From the NCBI GenBank assembly GCA_029907045.1, contig JARYMR010000075.1, positions 1-7,311 on the forward strand: DNA of 7,311 nucleotides, read 5' to 3'. The translations under genes were made by a program, and so were the position numbers. The first letter of the stretch is position 1. Each line of letters opens with the position of its first letter. The notes under the pieces are model-generated. The model made no database searches and was not told where the DNA came from. It saw only the letters and a program-made list of their open reading frames with translations. Positions 1 through 5,750 of the stretch are shown piece after piece. Source of the DNA: Candidatus Bathyarchaeota archaeon. Lineage in GTDB: Archaea; Thermoproteota; Bathyarchaeia; Bathyarchaeales; UBA233.

Positions 1-564
1 TTTCGGCATAGCCCTGAAATAGTCGCCTTCTAATGTGAATTCAACGATTGTTCCTCGCCACTGCTCTTTGTTTAACAGGATTTTTCTGTCAAGGATTAGC
101 GGTCGGTTTCTTTGGATGTCAATCATAAGTTTATACATGTAAATCTTTGTTATGCCTGTGCTTGAAATTATGGTGGCTGGCTGATGCGTTGTAATTTGCC
201 CATACAAAAGCGCCATTTTGCCGCCTAAACCAAAAGTTCCCCTCTGCTGTTTCAGCTTATATTTTGAGCCGTAAAGCACTTGCCCAAAGGCTGATGGAAT
301 GTGCCGTGGAGGAACCCCAATGCCATTATCTTCAACTCTTAATCGGTAAATTTGGGTTTCTTTGCTGGCTTCCCCCTCATAAGAAAGCCTAACATAAACG
401 TCTGGCGGTATTTTGAGACTTTCAGCAGCATCCAAAGAGTTTTCAACTAACTCTCTTATGGCTGCAAAAATAGCCCTAGAAGGGTTGGTGAAACCAGCAA
501 TATCCCTATTACGGTAAAAGAAATCGGAAGCGCTGATTTCTTCGAAGGTTGTTTGGGCCACCAC
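1..564 (-). CDS. top6B: DNA topoisomerase VI subunit B, N-terminal part (runs off left edge)
   Basis: ATPase subunit of the type IIB topoisomerase that passes one duplex through another to relax and decatenate DNA; it works as an A2B2 tetramer with the cleaving subunit Top6A. The 188 visible residues cover most of the GHKL (Bergerat) ATPase domain. The N box ELVENSLDAA lies at about 38-47 with the Mg-binding Asn at 42, the G1 box VEDNGIGVP at about 77-85, and the G2 box GTFGLGGK at 109-116. The remaining two thirds (transducer and C-terminal parts, family length about 500-600 aa) lie beyond the left edge. No ATG is available: an in-frame TAG lies upstream, and two tandem GTG codons (564-562 and 561-559) are the candidate starts. 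A GGTGA Shine-Dalgarno motif at 572-576 sits 7 nt before the first GTG, so I chose that one. It is the last gene of the unit ABCE1-cdd-top6B, 93 nt after cdd, and may also have its own promoter. Confidence 0.95.
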   Translation of the reverse strand, partial: MVAQTTFEEISASDFFYRNRDIAGFTNPSRAIFAAIRELVENSLDAAESLKIPPDVYVRLSYEGEASKETQIYRLRVEDNGIGVPPRHIPSAFGQVLYGSKYKLKQQRGTFGLGGKMALLYGQITTHQPATIISSTGITKIYMYKLMIDIQRNRPLILDRKILLNKEQWRGTIVEFTLEGDYFRAMPK

Positions 565-623
565 TTGTTTTTCACCGGCACCTTGATAACAGCAGCATTC
601 TTTATGGTATGGTTTAGCTCGCT

Positions 624-635
624 ATTTAATTTAAC
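624..635 (-). promoter_or_regulatory. Candidate TATA box for top6B
   Basis: On the minus strand this reads GTTAAATTAAAT, an AT-rich element in the 93-nt gap between cdd and top6B. Transcription starting about 26 nt downstream (near 603) would give a leader of about 40 nt that includes the GGTGA ribosome binding site. It could let top6B be transcribed apart from the upstream genes. The call rests on composition and spacing only. Confidence 0.3.
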
Positions 636-657
636 TACGCTTTCTGGTTGTTTTTAT

Positions 658-1080
658 TCATTTTTTGAAAGGTTGGGGTAAAAGCTGTTTAAGGTTTTTT
701 ACTTTAACGGTTTCAAACAAGATTTTGCCCTTTTCTGTTTTTGCCGTGACAATTTTAATTTTGGGATTTTTTGCGAAATCATTTATGTATTGGAGACAGG
801 CGCCGCATGGTATGGGTTCATTTTTATTTTCTTCCTCCATAACCACCGCTATTTCTTTGATTTTTCTGTTGCCATGGAGAACAGCGTGGTCAATGGCGCA
901 TCTTTCAGCACATGTTCCAAGCCCAGAAATCCAGCTTTCAATATTGCAGCCTTCATAAATTTTGCCATCCTCTGCGAGCACAGCGGCGCCAACTTTGAAG
1001 CCCCAAAGCACATAAGCTTTATCCATTGCTTTAGAAGCAGCTTCTAGCAGTTTCTTTTTGTCTTCTTTTATTTTCTTCAT
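658..1080 (-). CDS. cdd: Cytidine deaminase
   Basis: Zinc enzyme that hydrolyses cytidine and deoxycytidine to uridine and deoxyuridine in pyrimidine salvage; cytoplasmic. Its 140 residues match the short, homotetrameric class. The first zinc/catalytic motif TCAERCAI gives Cys57 as ligand and Glu59 as proton shuttle. The second motif PCGACLQ gives Cys92 and Cys95, so the site has three Cys ligands, as in the tetrameric enzymes. The substrate-binding pair in CNIES (Asn46 and Glu48) is also present, as is FKVGAAVL near residue 28. The ATG at 1080 is preceded by AAGGTGA, 3 nt upstream, within the 16-nt gap after the ABCE1 stop codon, so the two genes are very likely co-transcribed. The C-terminal tail (KNLKQLLPQPFKK) is the usual end of this family. 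The motifs separate it from the related blasticidin-S deaminases less sharply, so that activity cannot be fully excluded. Confidence 0.93.
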   Translation of the reverse strand: MKKIKEDKKKLLEAASKAMDKAYVLWGFKVGAAVLAEDGKIYEGCNIESWISGLGTCAERCAIDHAVLHGNRKIKEIAVVMEEENKNEPIPCGACLQYINDFAKNPKIKIVTAKTEKGKILFETVKVKNLKQLLPQPFKK

Positions 1081-1096
1081 ATTTCACCTTACCATT

Positions 1097-2884
1097 TCAT
1101 TGTGGCAGTGAACGCACATAATAATATTCTCCAATTTGTTTTTGAAACTTGTCAAGCTTCGAGTTTTCCTTATTCACTCTCGGTCTTTTCGTTGTTGGGT
1201 CTCTTCTGAAAGTAACCTCCATTTCTTTCAAAAACGTGTTCATTCCATCCCTCAGGCTTGTAGGCGAGTTTGCCGTGCCCTTAATTCCTGGTTCTCCAGT
1301 GAAAACCATGAGGCGGTCAGCTATGAAATCCTGTGCAACCACATCATGTTCAACGACGAAGGCTGCCACATTGTGGGTTTCAACAACTCTGCGGATGGCT
1401 CTTGCCATGTTTAACCTTTCTTCAACATCCAAATATGCGCTTGGCTCATCTAATAGGTAAATTTCAGCCTTGCGGGATAGGCATGCGGCTATGGCGACTT
1501 TTTGGAGTTCGCCTCCGCTGAGTTCTGATACGGTTCTGTCCAAAAGCAAATCTATCTTTAATGGTTGGAGAATTTCCGTTCTATACCAGCTTGATGTGAA
1601 ATCCTCTTTTGCAACGCTCATTAAAAGTTCTTGAACAGTGCCTTCATACTCTGCAGATATGTATTGGGGTTTGTAGCTTACTTCTAATTCGCCAAACTTT
1701 GCTCCAACATCAGCTTCCTCTACTCCAGCCAAAATTTTTACGAAAGTTGTTTTGCCTATACCATTAGGTCCCAAAATTCCGATTATGTCACCTCTTTTTA
1801 TTTCTCCAGGTTGGACATCAAGCCTAAACTCTTCATAGGATTTTGTCATTTTTCCCCATTTCAGTAATGTTTCGCCGGCGCCAAAACTTACGGTTGGTGG
1901 TTTTTCATGGAATATTACTGCTTCTTTTCTAAAGCGGACATTTTCGTCTGGAATGTAACCTTGCAAGTAAATGTTTATGCCAGTTCTGACGCCATGAACG
2001 TTGGAGACTACGCCGTAAACGCTTGGTTCTCCGTAGAAGATGCAGATTTGGTCTGACAAATAATCCAGTATGGCTAAATCATGTTCTGCCACGATTACTG
2101 ATTTTTCATCATTTTTTAGGCTTCTTATGGCTTTGGCAACTTCCAACCTTTGCTTTACATCTAAATAGCTTGATGGTTCATCGAAAAGGTAAACGTCGGC
2201 TTCGCGGCATATGGCTGCGGCAACGGCCACTCGTTGCAGTTCGCCTCCGCTTAAAACTTCGAGGGGTCGGCTCCAAAGCTGTTTAAGTTCAAGTTGTTCT
2301 GCAAATTTGTGAAGCCTTTTTCTTTCATCCACTTTTTCCAGCAGTTCTCCAACGTTTCCGGAAACAACTTTAGGAATTTTGTCCACATATTGAGGTTTGT
2401 GCGAAACCTTAAGTTTGCCTTCAGCCATTTTTTGGAAATATTCTTGAAGGGTTGAGCCTCTAAAATGGCGGATAATTTCGTCCCAGTTTGGCGGTTCCTT
2501 GTAATTTCCGAGGTTTATTTTGATTTCGTTTGAGAATATTTTTAGGGTTGTTGTTTTTCCTATTCCATTCTGTCCAAGCAAACCCAAAACTGTGCCAGGC
2601 GAAGGTGTTGGAAGTCTGTAAAGTTTGAAAGTGTTTTCTCCAAAGCGGTGGCTGCACTCCTTTTCTAACTCGTCTGGGAGATTAACTATGGATATGGCTT
2701 TGAATGGACATTTTTTGACGCATATTCCACATCCAGTGCAAAGGGACTCCACAATTACGGGTTTGTCTTTTTCGAATCTTATAGCTTCCACGTGGGTGCG
2801 GACTATGGGGCAGAAGCGATGACATAGTCTACCGCAACGTTTTGGTTTGCACTTGTAAGCGTCTAATACTGCAACCCTTGTCAT
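1097..2884 (-). CDS. rli1: ABCE1/Rli1 ribosome-recycling ATPase
   Basis: Essential twin-ATPase of Archaea and eukaryotes. With aRF1 or Pelota it splits the 70S ribosome after termination or rescue, and it stays on the small subunit into initiation. The 595 residues show the complete domain order. An N-terminal domain has eight cysteines for two [4Fe-4S] clusters (C12, C17, C21, C25 and C49, C52, C55, C59). NBD1 has Walker A GQNGIGKT at 104-111, signature LSGGE at 211-215, Walker B ending in DE at 235-236 and switch His268; its helix-loop-helix insert lies near 138-155. NBD2 has Walker A GPNGIGKT at 372-379, LSGGE at 455-459, Walker B ending in DE at 479-480 and His513. The hinge-type C-terminus with RDPTTKRPR and GEYYY is family-typical. 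All catalytic residues are intact. The ATG at 2884 has no clear Shine-Dalgarno motif; the predicted leader is short. It is the first gene of the minus-strand unit with cdd and top6B. Confidence 0.98.
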   Translation of the reverse strand: MTRVAVLDAYKCKPKRCGRLCHRFCPIVRTHVEAIRFEKDKPVIVESLCTGCGICVKKCPFKAISIVNLPDELEKECSHRFGENTFKLYRLPTPSPGTVLGLLGQNGIGKTTTLKIFSNEIKINLGNYKEPPNWDEIIRHFRGSTLQEYFQKMAEGKLKVSHKPQYVDKIPKVVSGNVGELLEKVDERKRLHKFAEQLELKQLWSRPLEVLSGGELQRVAVAAAICREADVYLFDEPSSYLDVKQRLEVAKAIRSLKNDEKSVIVAEHDLAILDYLSDQICIFYGEPSVYGVVSNVHGVRTGINIYLQGYIPDENVRFRKEAVIFHEKPPTVSFGAGETLLKWGKMTKSYEEFRLDVQPGEIKRGDIIGILGPNGIGKTTFVKILAGVEEADVGAKFGELEVSYKPQYISAEYEGTVQELLMSVAKEDFTSSWYRTEILQPLKIDLLLDRTVSELSGGELQKVAIAACLSRKAEIYLLDEPSAYLDVEERLNMARAIRRVVETHNVAAFVVEHDVVAQDFIADRLMVFTGEPGIKGTANSPTSLRDGMNTFLKEMEVTFRRDPTTKRPRVNKENSKLDKFQKQIGEYYYVRSLPQ

Positions 2885-2920
2885 GGTTAAACCGCTAATG
2901 AATGCTCATAACTGTGTGAT

Positions 2921-2930
2921 TAAATATAAA
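2921..2930 (-). promoter_or_regulatory. TATA-like box of the ABCE1 unit
   Basis: The minus strand reads TTTATATTTA, the best TATA-like element near ABCE1. Its centre lies about 42 nt before the ATG, so transcription should begin near 2900 and leave a leader of about 15 nt. That fits the lack of a strong ribosome binding site. It also separates ABCE1 transcription from the small ORF further upstream. Confidence 0.5.
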
Positions 2931-2973
2931 CATGAACCCAGAAAAATTTTAAAACTTCCATTAAATGTTTGGT

Positions 2974-2991
2974 AAAGAAAAGTTGCAAAAA
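2974..2991 (-). terminator. T-rich tract, possible terminator of the small acidic ORF
   Basis: On the minus strand this stretch contains TTTTT and then CTTTTCTTT, 23-40 nt after the stop codon of the 20-residue ORF. Archaeal RNA polymerase commonly terminates at such T runs without a hairpin. If used, it would end the small transcript before the ABCE1 promoter. It is short and interrupted, so the call is weak. Confidence 0.3.
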
Positions 2992-3013
2992 CTTGGGAGC
3001 ATACTTTTAATTC

Positions 3014-3076
3014 TCACCATTCCTCTTCTTCCCATTCTTCCTCTTCTCCCTCTTCCCATTCTTCTTCCTCTCGCAT
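3014..3076 (-). CDS. Glu/Trp-only microprotein (20 aa), unknown function
   Basis: A 20-residue ORF with the product MREEEEWEEGEEEEWEEEEW: 14 Glu, 3 Trp, and one each of Met, Arg and Gly. I do not recognise a family. Support for translation comes from context. The ATG is preceded at 4 nt by GGAGGTGA (3081-3088), the strongest ribosome binding site in the window. A TATA-like box lies about 55 nt upstream (3127-3136), a T-rich tract follows the stop, and the flanks show no other gene. The peptide is built on an 8-codon period (EEEEWEEG, then EEEEWEEE, then EW), mirrored by a 14-nt direct repeat in the DNA. It has no signal or membrane segment and would carry a net charge of about -13. An in-frame ATG at 3118 would give 34 residues but has no ribosome binding site and lies upstream of the predicted transcription start. 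The peptide could be functional (a basic-protein or RNA-mimic partner) or its translation could be regulatory. Confidence 0.6.
   Translation of the reverse strand: MREEEEWEEGEEEEWEEEEW
3027..3064. repeat. Short direct repeat, 24-nt period, inside the acidic ORF
   Basis: The 14-mer TCTTCCCATTCTTC occurs at 3027-3040 and again at 3051-3064, exactly 24 nt (8 codons) apart. This keeps the reading frame and produces the repeated Glu-Glu-Trp-Glu-Glu pattern. The plus strand here is a polypyrimidine tract and the transcript is purine-rich, with many GAGG/GGAAG-like segments. It probably arose by slippage or duplication within the ORF. Confidence 0.6.
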
Positions 3077-3080
3077 TTTT

Positions 3081-3088
3081 TCACCTCC
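3081..3088 (-). promoter_or_regulatory. Strong Shine-Dalgarno site of the acidic microprotein
   Basis: The minus strand reads GGAGGTGA, a full match to the archaeal anti-Shine-Dalgarno sequence, ending 4 nt before the ATG at 3076. It is stronger than the site of any other gene in the window and decides the start of the 20-residue ORF over the in-frame ATG at 3118. Confidence 0.75.
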
Positions 3089-3126
3089 TATCCAGTTTTG
3101 GTGTGCTTTAGGAAGCATGCTTAACG

Positions 3127-3136
3127 ATATTTTAAA
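3127..3136 (-). promoter_or_regulatory. TATA-like box for the acidic microprotein
   Basis: The minus strand reads TTTAAAATAT, preceded by the purine-rich stretch GAAGAAAAATG that could serve as a BRE. Initiation about 26 nt downstream, near 3106, leaves a leader of about 30 nt with the ribosome binding site well placed inside it. Confidence 0.45.
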
Positions 3137-3170
3137 CATTTTTCTTCGGCAGACGTCGAGAATGAAAACC

Positions 3171-3208
3171 AATAAGCGCCGTTTTTACCATGCCTTTAAA
3201 CGCTTATT
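3171..3208. repeat. Inverted repeat at the end of the asparaginase gene
   Basis: AATAAGCG (3171-3178) and CGCTTATT (3201-3208) form perfect 8-nt arms around a 22-nt loop. The right arm contains the TAA stop of the minus-strand asparaginase gene. On that strand the left arm is followed by GGTTTTC. It could stabilise or process the 3' end of that mRNA; a clear T run for termination is missing. Confidence 0.35.
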
Positions 3209-4166
3209 TTACTATTTTAGCCGTTAAAGAAGACACTGGTTCCTTCATTTCAGATGTTAAGTAAGCCCAACATAGGTTTGGTGAATTGTGGGCGGCGCCA
3301 ACACGTCCATAAGCGTCGATGGCAATCAGCCCCATACTGTTGTATGTGGATGATAATCTTTTGTTGACAAGGTTTATTGCCATTTCAGCAGCCTCCTGCG
3401 CCGTCTTTCCGTTTTCCATATAATTGCAAACAGTCTTTGCTAAGGCAAGTCTTATGGCTATTTCGCCCACACCAGTGGCTGAGCACGCTCCAGACTGATT
3501 ATCAGCGTAAGTGCCGCATCCAATCAGTGGAGAATCGCCAATTCTTCCAGGCAATTTTAGGGGGAATCCTCCAGTGGATGTTGCAGCCGCTACGTTTCCT
3601 TTTTTGTCTATGGCTACCGCCCCCACAGTTTCTAACTCAAAAATTTCTGGGTGTGTTTTTATTAATTGGGACAGTTTTGGCAGTTCAAATTTTCCTTCAA
3701 GCAGTGCCTTTTTCTGCTGTTCATAATATTTTAACCTAAGCTCTGTTATGGGGTTTCTTCTCTCCAAATTATAGATTTTTGCAAGTTTTTCTGCGCCTTC
3801 GCCAACCACGAACACATGGTCTGTTTTTTCCATAACAATCCTTGCCAAACGTACAGGGTTTTTAATGTCTTTTAAAAGTCCAACAGCCCCTGCTTGCAGT
3901 GTTTTCCCATTCATGATGGATGCTTCCATCTCTATTTTTCCTTCTATATTTAGGCTTGAGCCGTAACCAGCATTAAAAGCGCCTTCATCTTCCAAAACCG
4001 CAACGGCTTCCATGACGCTGTCCAGTGCGTTTCCATCATTTTTTAATATTTCAAAACCTTTTTCCGCGGCTTTTTTAACTCCCTCCAAACCAGCATGGCT
4101 TCTTTCTGGCTGCCAAGTTCCTGCTCCTCCGTGAACTGCTATGGCTGGCTTGTGTTGTATAGCCAT
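3204..4166 (-). CDS. Isoaspartyl peptidase / plant-type L-asparaginase (Ntn hydrolase)
   Basis: Precursor of an N-terminal-nucleophile hydrolase that removes beta-aspartyl residues from isoaspartyl dipeptides and hydrolyses L-asparagine; it cleaves itself into alpha and beta chains. At 320 residues it has family length. The N-terminal chain starts with AIAVHGGAGTW, followed by NAGYGSSLN at about 65-73. The nucleophile is Thr180 in ETVGAVAID. Further active-site elements are ATSTGG (195-200), GRIGDSPLIG (207-216, with Arg208 and Asp211) and SATGVGE (229-235). The residue before the scissile bond is Glu179, where the family usually has Gly or Asp; this is odd but may still allow cleavage. The ATG at 4166 is preceded at 8 nt by GGGAG (4175-4179). 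It is a single-gene unit, divergent from the LamG-protein gene. Glycosylasparaginase or taspase-like specificity is less likely given the asparaginase-type GGAG and STGG motifs. Confidence 0.93.
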   Translation of the reverse strand: MAIQHKPAIAVHGGAGTWQPERSHAGLEGVKKAAEKGFEILKNDGNALDSVMEAVAVLEDEGAFNAGYGSSLNIEGKIEMEASIMNGKTLQAGAVGLLKDIKNPVRLARIVMEKTDHVFVVGEGAEKLAKIYNLERRNPITELRLKYYEQQKKALLEGKFELPKLSQLIKTHPEIFELETVGAVAIDKKGNVAAATSTGGFPLKLPGRIGDSPLIGCGTYADNQSGACSATGVGEIAIRLALAKTVCNYMENGKTAQEAAEMAINLVNKRLSSTYNSMGLIAIDAYGRVGAAHNSPNLCWAYLTSEMKEPVSSLTAKIVK

Positions 4167-4212
4167 TCGGGTTTCTCCCTTCTCTGTTTTAGATTAGTGA
4201 AGTTTCACTGCC

Positions 4213-4222
4213 AAAATTTAAG
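4213..4222 (-). promoter_or_regulatory. Candidate TATA box of the asparaginase gene
   Basis: The minus strand reads CTTAAATTTT. Initiation about 26 nt on, near 4191, would give a 25-nt leader containing the GGGAG ribosome binding site. A second AT-rich element at 4231-4240 could serve instead. I saw no clear operator in the 183-nt divergent gap (4167-4349). Confidence 0.35.
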
Positions 4223-4347
4223 CATGTTGCTTTAAAATTTGTATAGTGAAGCATTGATTATGGGGCGATGTGCGCCAAATCAGAAACGCCAGTAGAATGT
4301 CAATCTGATAAGAAAAGTTAATACAGTTTGAATTGAGTCGAATTGTT

Positions 4348-4352
4348 AGGTG
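4348..4352 (+). promoter_or_regulatory. Shine-Dalgarno site that sets the LamG-protein start
   Basis: AGGTG lies 6 nt before the ATG at 4359. The longest reading would begin at the GTG at 4350-4352, but that GTG is itself the end of this ribosome binding site, and nothing suitable lies upstream of it. The ATG at 4359 is therefore the better start. Confidence 0.65.
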
Positions 4353-4358
4353 TTCAAA

Positions 4359-5570
4359 ATGAATGCGAAATTGGTCACTTTAATTATCACATTTTTATTA
4401 ATTGGAGTAAGTTATGCAATAATTCTTCATGAAGTTTTAAAACTTCAATTCGAAATCTCTCTGTTAACCATGAACTACAATGAACTGTTATCCAAATACA
4501 ACGAGCTCGAAGCAAACTTGGCCAAGTTAATGGAACCGCCACCTTTATGGTATGATGAGCTGTGTTTATGGCTGCCTTTAGACGGAGACTTTAAAGATTA
4601 TTCTCCAAAAAACCAAACGGTAATTCCTTTCGGTAATCCCGTTTTTGTAGATGGAATAAGTGGACAAGCCATCTATTTAGACGGAATAGATGATTATATC
4701 AGTGTTTCAGATGCACCAGAATTTAGCATCGTTAATAATCCTCAAGGCATGACCATATCTTTTTGGATGTCGCCAGCATCCCATTCATTTTTCACCCAAA
4801 ATGAGGAAGGCTATGTTCGATGGCTGGGGAAGGGTATAGAATGGTGTTTCACTATTCATAATGCGTCCGGGGATAGAGCTTATCAAATTGGCTTTTATGT
4901 TCATAATGCTACTGGGGGTTTAGGTATTGGTACGCGTTTTCAAGAACCGTGGGACGTTAATGAATGGGTGTTTATAACAGCAGTTATGGACGGAAAAGGC
5001 TTATTGCATATTTACAAAAACGGAGTTTATAAATGGACAAGTTACAATTATTCCGCCCCAAATTCGTTAAATATTACTATTGTCCCAGAAGATACAAATA
5101 CCCCTTTAACTATTGGAAGAAGATTCGATGTTGAAGAGTATTTTTATGGACGGGTTGATGATGTTAGACTTTATACTAGAGCGTTATCGAATAATGAAAT
5201 TTTGGCGTTATATCGGTCATATTTTGCTGATCGGACACATTTATTCCAGATTTATGTTGGTTATAATGGAAAAATTGCGTCCTTTCAAAGAAATGATACA
5301 AGCCTTTTCTATCTTAATTTAACAGAAGTACTAAATGATGAAAGAACAATAATAGCGATAAATGTCAGAGGAGTAAGGGTTAGTGGAAGCGGGGGATTAT
5401 ATACTTATCCAAATGAAGGGGGCTATCCTCTCGCCATAGGGCATTCTTCATTCTCCTCATGGATAATCATAAAATACGGAACAAATCGACTACCATTGTA
5501 TCAATCCGTAGCTAATGATTCATGGGATGTTTACTGTTATGGTTATGTGATAGAAGCGAAATTGCCTTAA
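4359..5570 (+). CDS. Membrane-anchored LamG-domain surface protein
   Basis: Predicted cell-surface protein of 403 residues; no specific function is recognised. Residues about 5-24 form a hydrophobic signal anchor after a short basic N-terminus, with no obvious cleavage or lipobox site. A helical, heptad-like stretch (about 25-58, rich in Leu/Glu/Asn) makes a probable coiled-coil stalk, and Pro-Pro-Pro at 60-62 ends it. Residues about 65-288 match the LamG/concanavalin A-like fold: LWLPLDGDFKDYS, YLDGIDDYISV, MTISFWM, and the hallmark end GRVDDVRLYTRALSNNEI. Such domains bind glycans or proteins. A beta-rich C-terminal domain of about 110 residues (IYVGYNGKIASF onward) is unassigned. Eight N-x-S/T sequons (Asn 85, 168, 183, 230, 238, 312, 320, 386) fit an externally exposed, N-glycosylated archaeal protein. 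An alternative start at GTG 4350 adds three residues. The gene stands alone, divergent from the asparaginase gene. Confidence 0.8.
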   Translation: MNAKLVTLIITFLLIGVSYAIILHEVLKLQFEISLLTMNYNELLSKYNELEANLAKLMEPPPLWYDELCLWLPLDGDFKDYSPKNQTVIPFGNPVFVDGISGQAIYLDGIDDYISVSDAPEFSIVNNPQGMTISFWMSPASHSFFTQNEEGYVRWLGKGIEWCFTIHNASGDRAYQIGFYVHNATGGLGIGTRFQEPWDVNEWVFITAVMDGKGLLHIYKNGVYKWTSYNYSAPNSLNITIVPEDTNTPLTIGRRFDVEEYFYGRVDDVRLYTRALSNNEILALYRSYFADRTHLFQIYVGYNGKIASFQRNDTSLFYLNLTEVLNDERTIIAINVRGVRVSGSGGLYTYPNEGGYPLAIGHSSFSSWIIIKYGTNRLPLYQSVANDSWDVYCYGYVIEAKLP

Positions 5571-5588
5571 TCCCTATTAAGAAAATCC

Positions 5589-5594
5589 TTAAAT
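5589..5594 (+). promoter_or_regulatory. Candidate TATA box for the C/D-like RNA
   Basis: TTAAAT, preceded by a short AT/purine context, lies so that initiation 24-27 nt downstream would fall at about 5616-5619, only a few bases before the C-box-like motif. The spacing fits, but the element is short and the region is AT-rich overall. Confidence 0.3.
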
Positions 5595-5617
5595 CATTCA
5601 AAATCAATCAATAAAGC

Positions 5618-5685
5618 ATGGGATGATGTGAGGCGACGGCTGGGAGCCAAAAGCTGTGAAAAAGCCACTAACCTGCGCTGACCAA
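5618..5685 (+). ncRNA. Candidate C/D box guide RNA
   Basis: The 180-nt gap between two plus-strand genes contains a GC-richer island with the ordered motifs of an archaeal C/D small RNA. They are a C box ATGATGT (5623-5629, 6 of 7 to RTGATGA), a D'-like CTGG (5640-5643), a C'-like GTGAAAA (5657-5663, 5 of 7) and a perfect D box CTGA (5678-5681). GG just before the C box can pair with CC just after the D box as a minimal terminal stem. The length of about 60 nt is right. The spacers, 10 nt (C to D') and 14 nt (C' to D), are near the usual 12. Such RNAs direct 2'-O-methylation of rRNA or tRNA with fibrillarin, Nop5 and L7Ae. The imperfect D' and C' boxes, and targets I cannot confirm, keep the call tentative. 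Confidence 0.42.
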
Positions 5686-5740
5686 TTATTGAAACGTTAA
5701 TTTACTTAAGAACAAAATATAATAATTGGGCTTCCAGAGA

Positions 5741-5744
5741 GGTG
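5741..5744 (+). promoter_or_regulatory. Shine-Dalgarno site fixing the GTG start of the THUMP gene
   Basis: GGTG (within AGAGGTG) lies 6 nt before GTG 5751 and supports that non-ATG start. AT-rich elements at 5696-5706 and 5714-5723 are possible TATA boxes; the second would start the RNA almost at the ribosome binding site, so the first fits better. Confidence 0.6.
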
Positions 5745-5750
5745 TAGGGT

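Noticed and set aside
665..2822. Plus-strand open frames opposite cdd and ABCE1
   Set aside because: They are antisense shadows of two strongly conserved genes, with no recognisable product or ribosome binding site.
3017..3075. Polypyrimidine tract read as a simple low-complexity repeat or CRISPR-like array
   Set aside because: There is no repeat-spacer pattern; the composition is explained by Glu and Trp codons on the other strand.
3014..3118. A longer, 34-residue version of the acidic ORF starting at the in-frame ATG at 3118
   Set aside because: No ribosome binding site precedes that ATG, it lies upstream of the predicted transcription start, and the GGAGGTGA site points to the ATG at 3076.
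4260..4295. An 11-codon ORF (ATG GGG CGA onward) in the divergent gap
   Set aside because: It has no ribosome binding site, no composition or repeat of note, and it is not better than chance.
4350..4352. GTG at 4350 as the start of the LamG protein
   Set aside because: It forms part of the AGGTG site that serves the ATG at 4359, and no other ribosome binding site lies upstream.
5638..5648. GGCT-GGG-AGCC hairpin as a transcription terminator for the LamG gene
   Set aside because: Only four base pairs, no T run behind it, and it falls inside the candidate small RNA.
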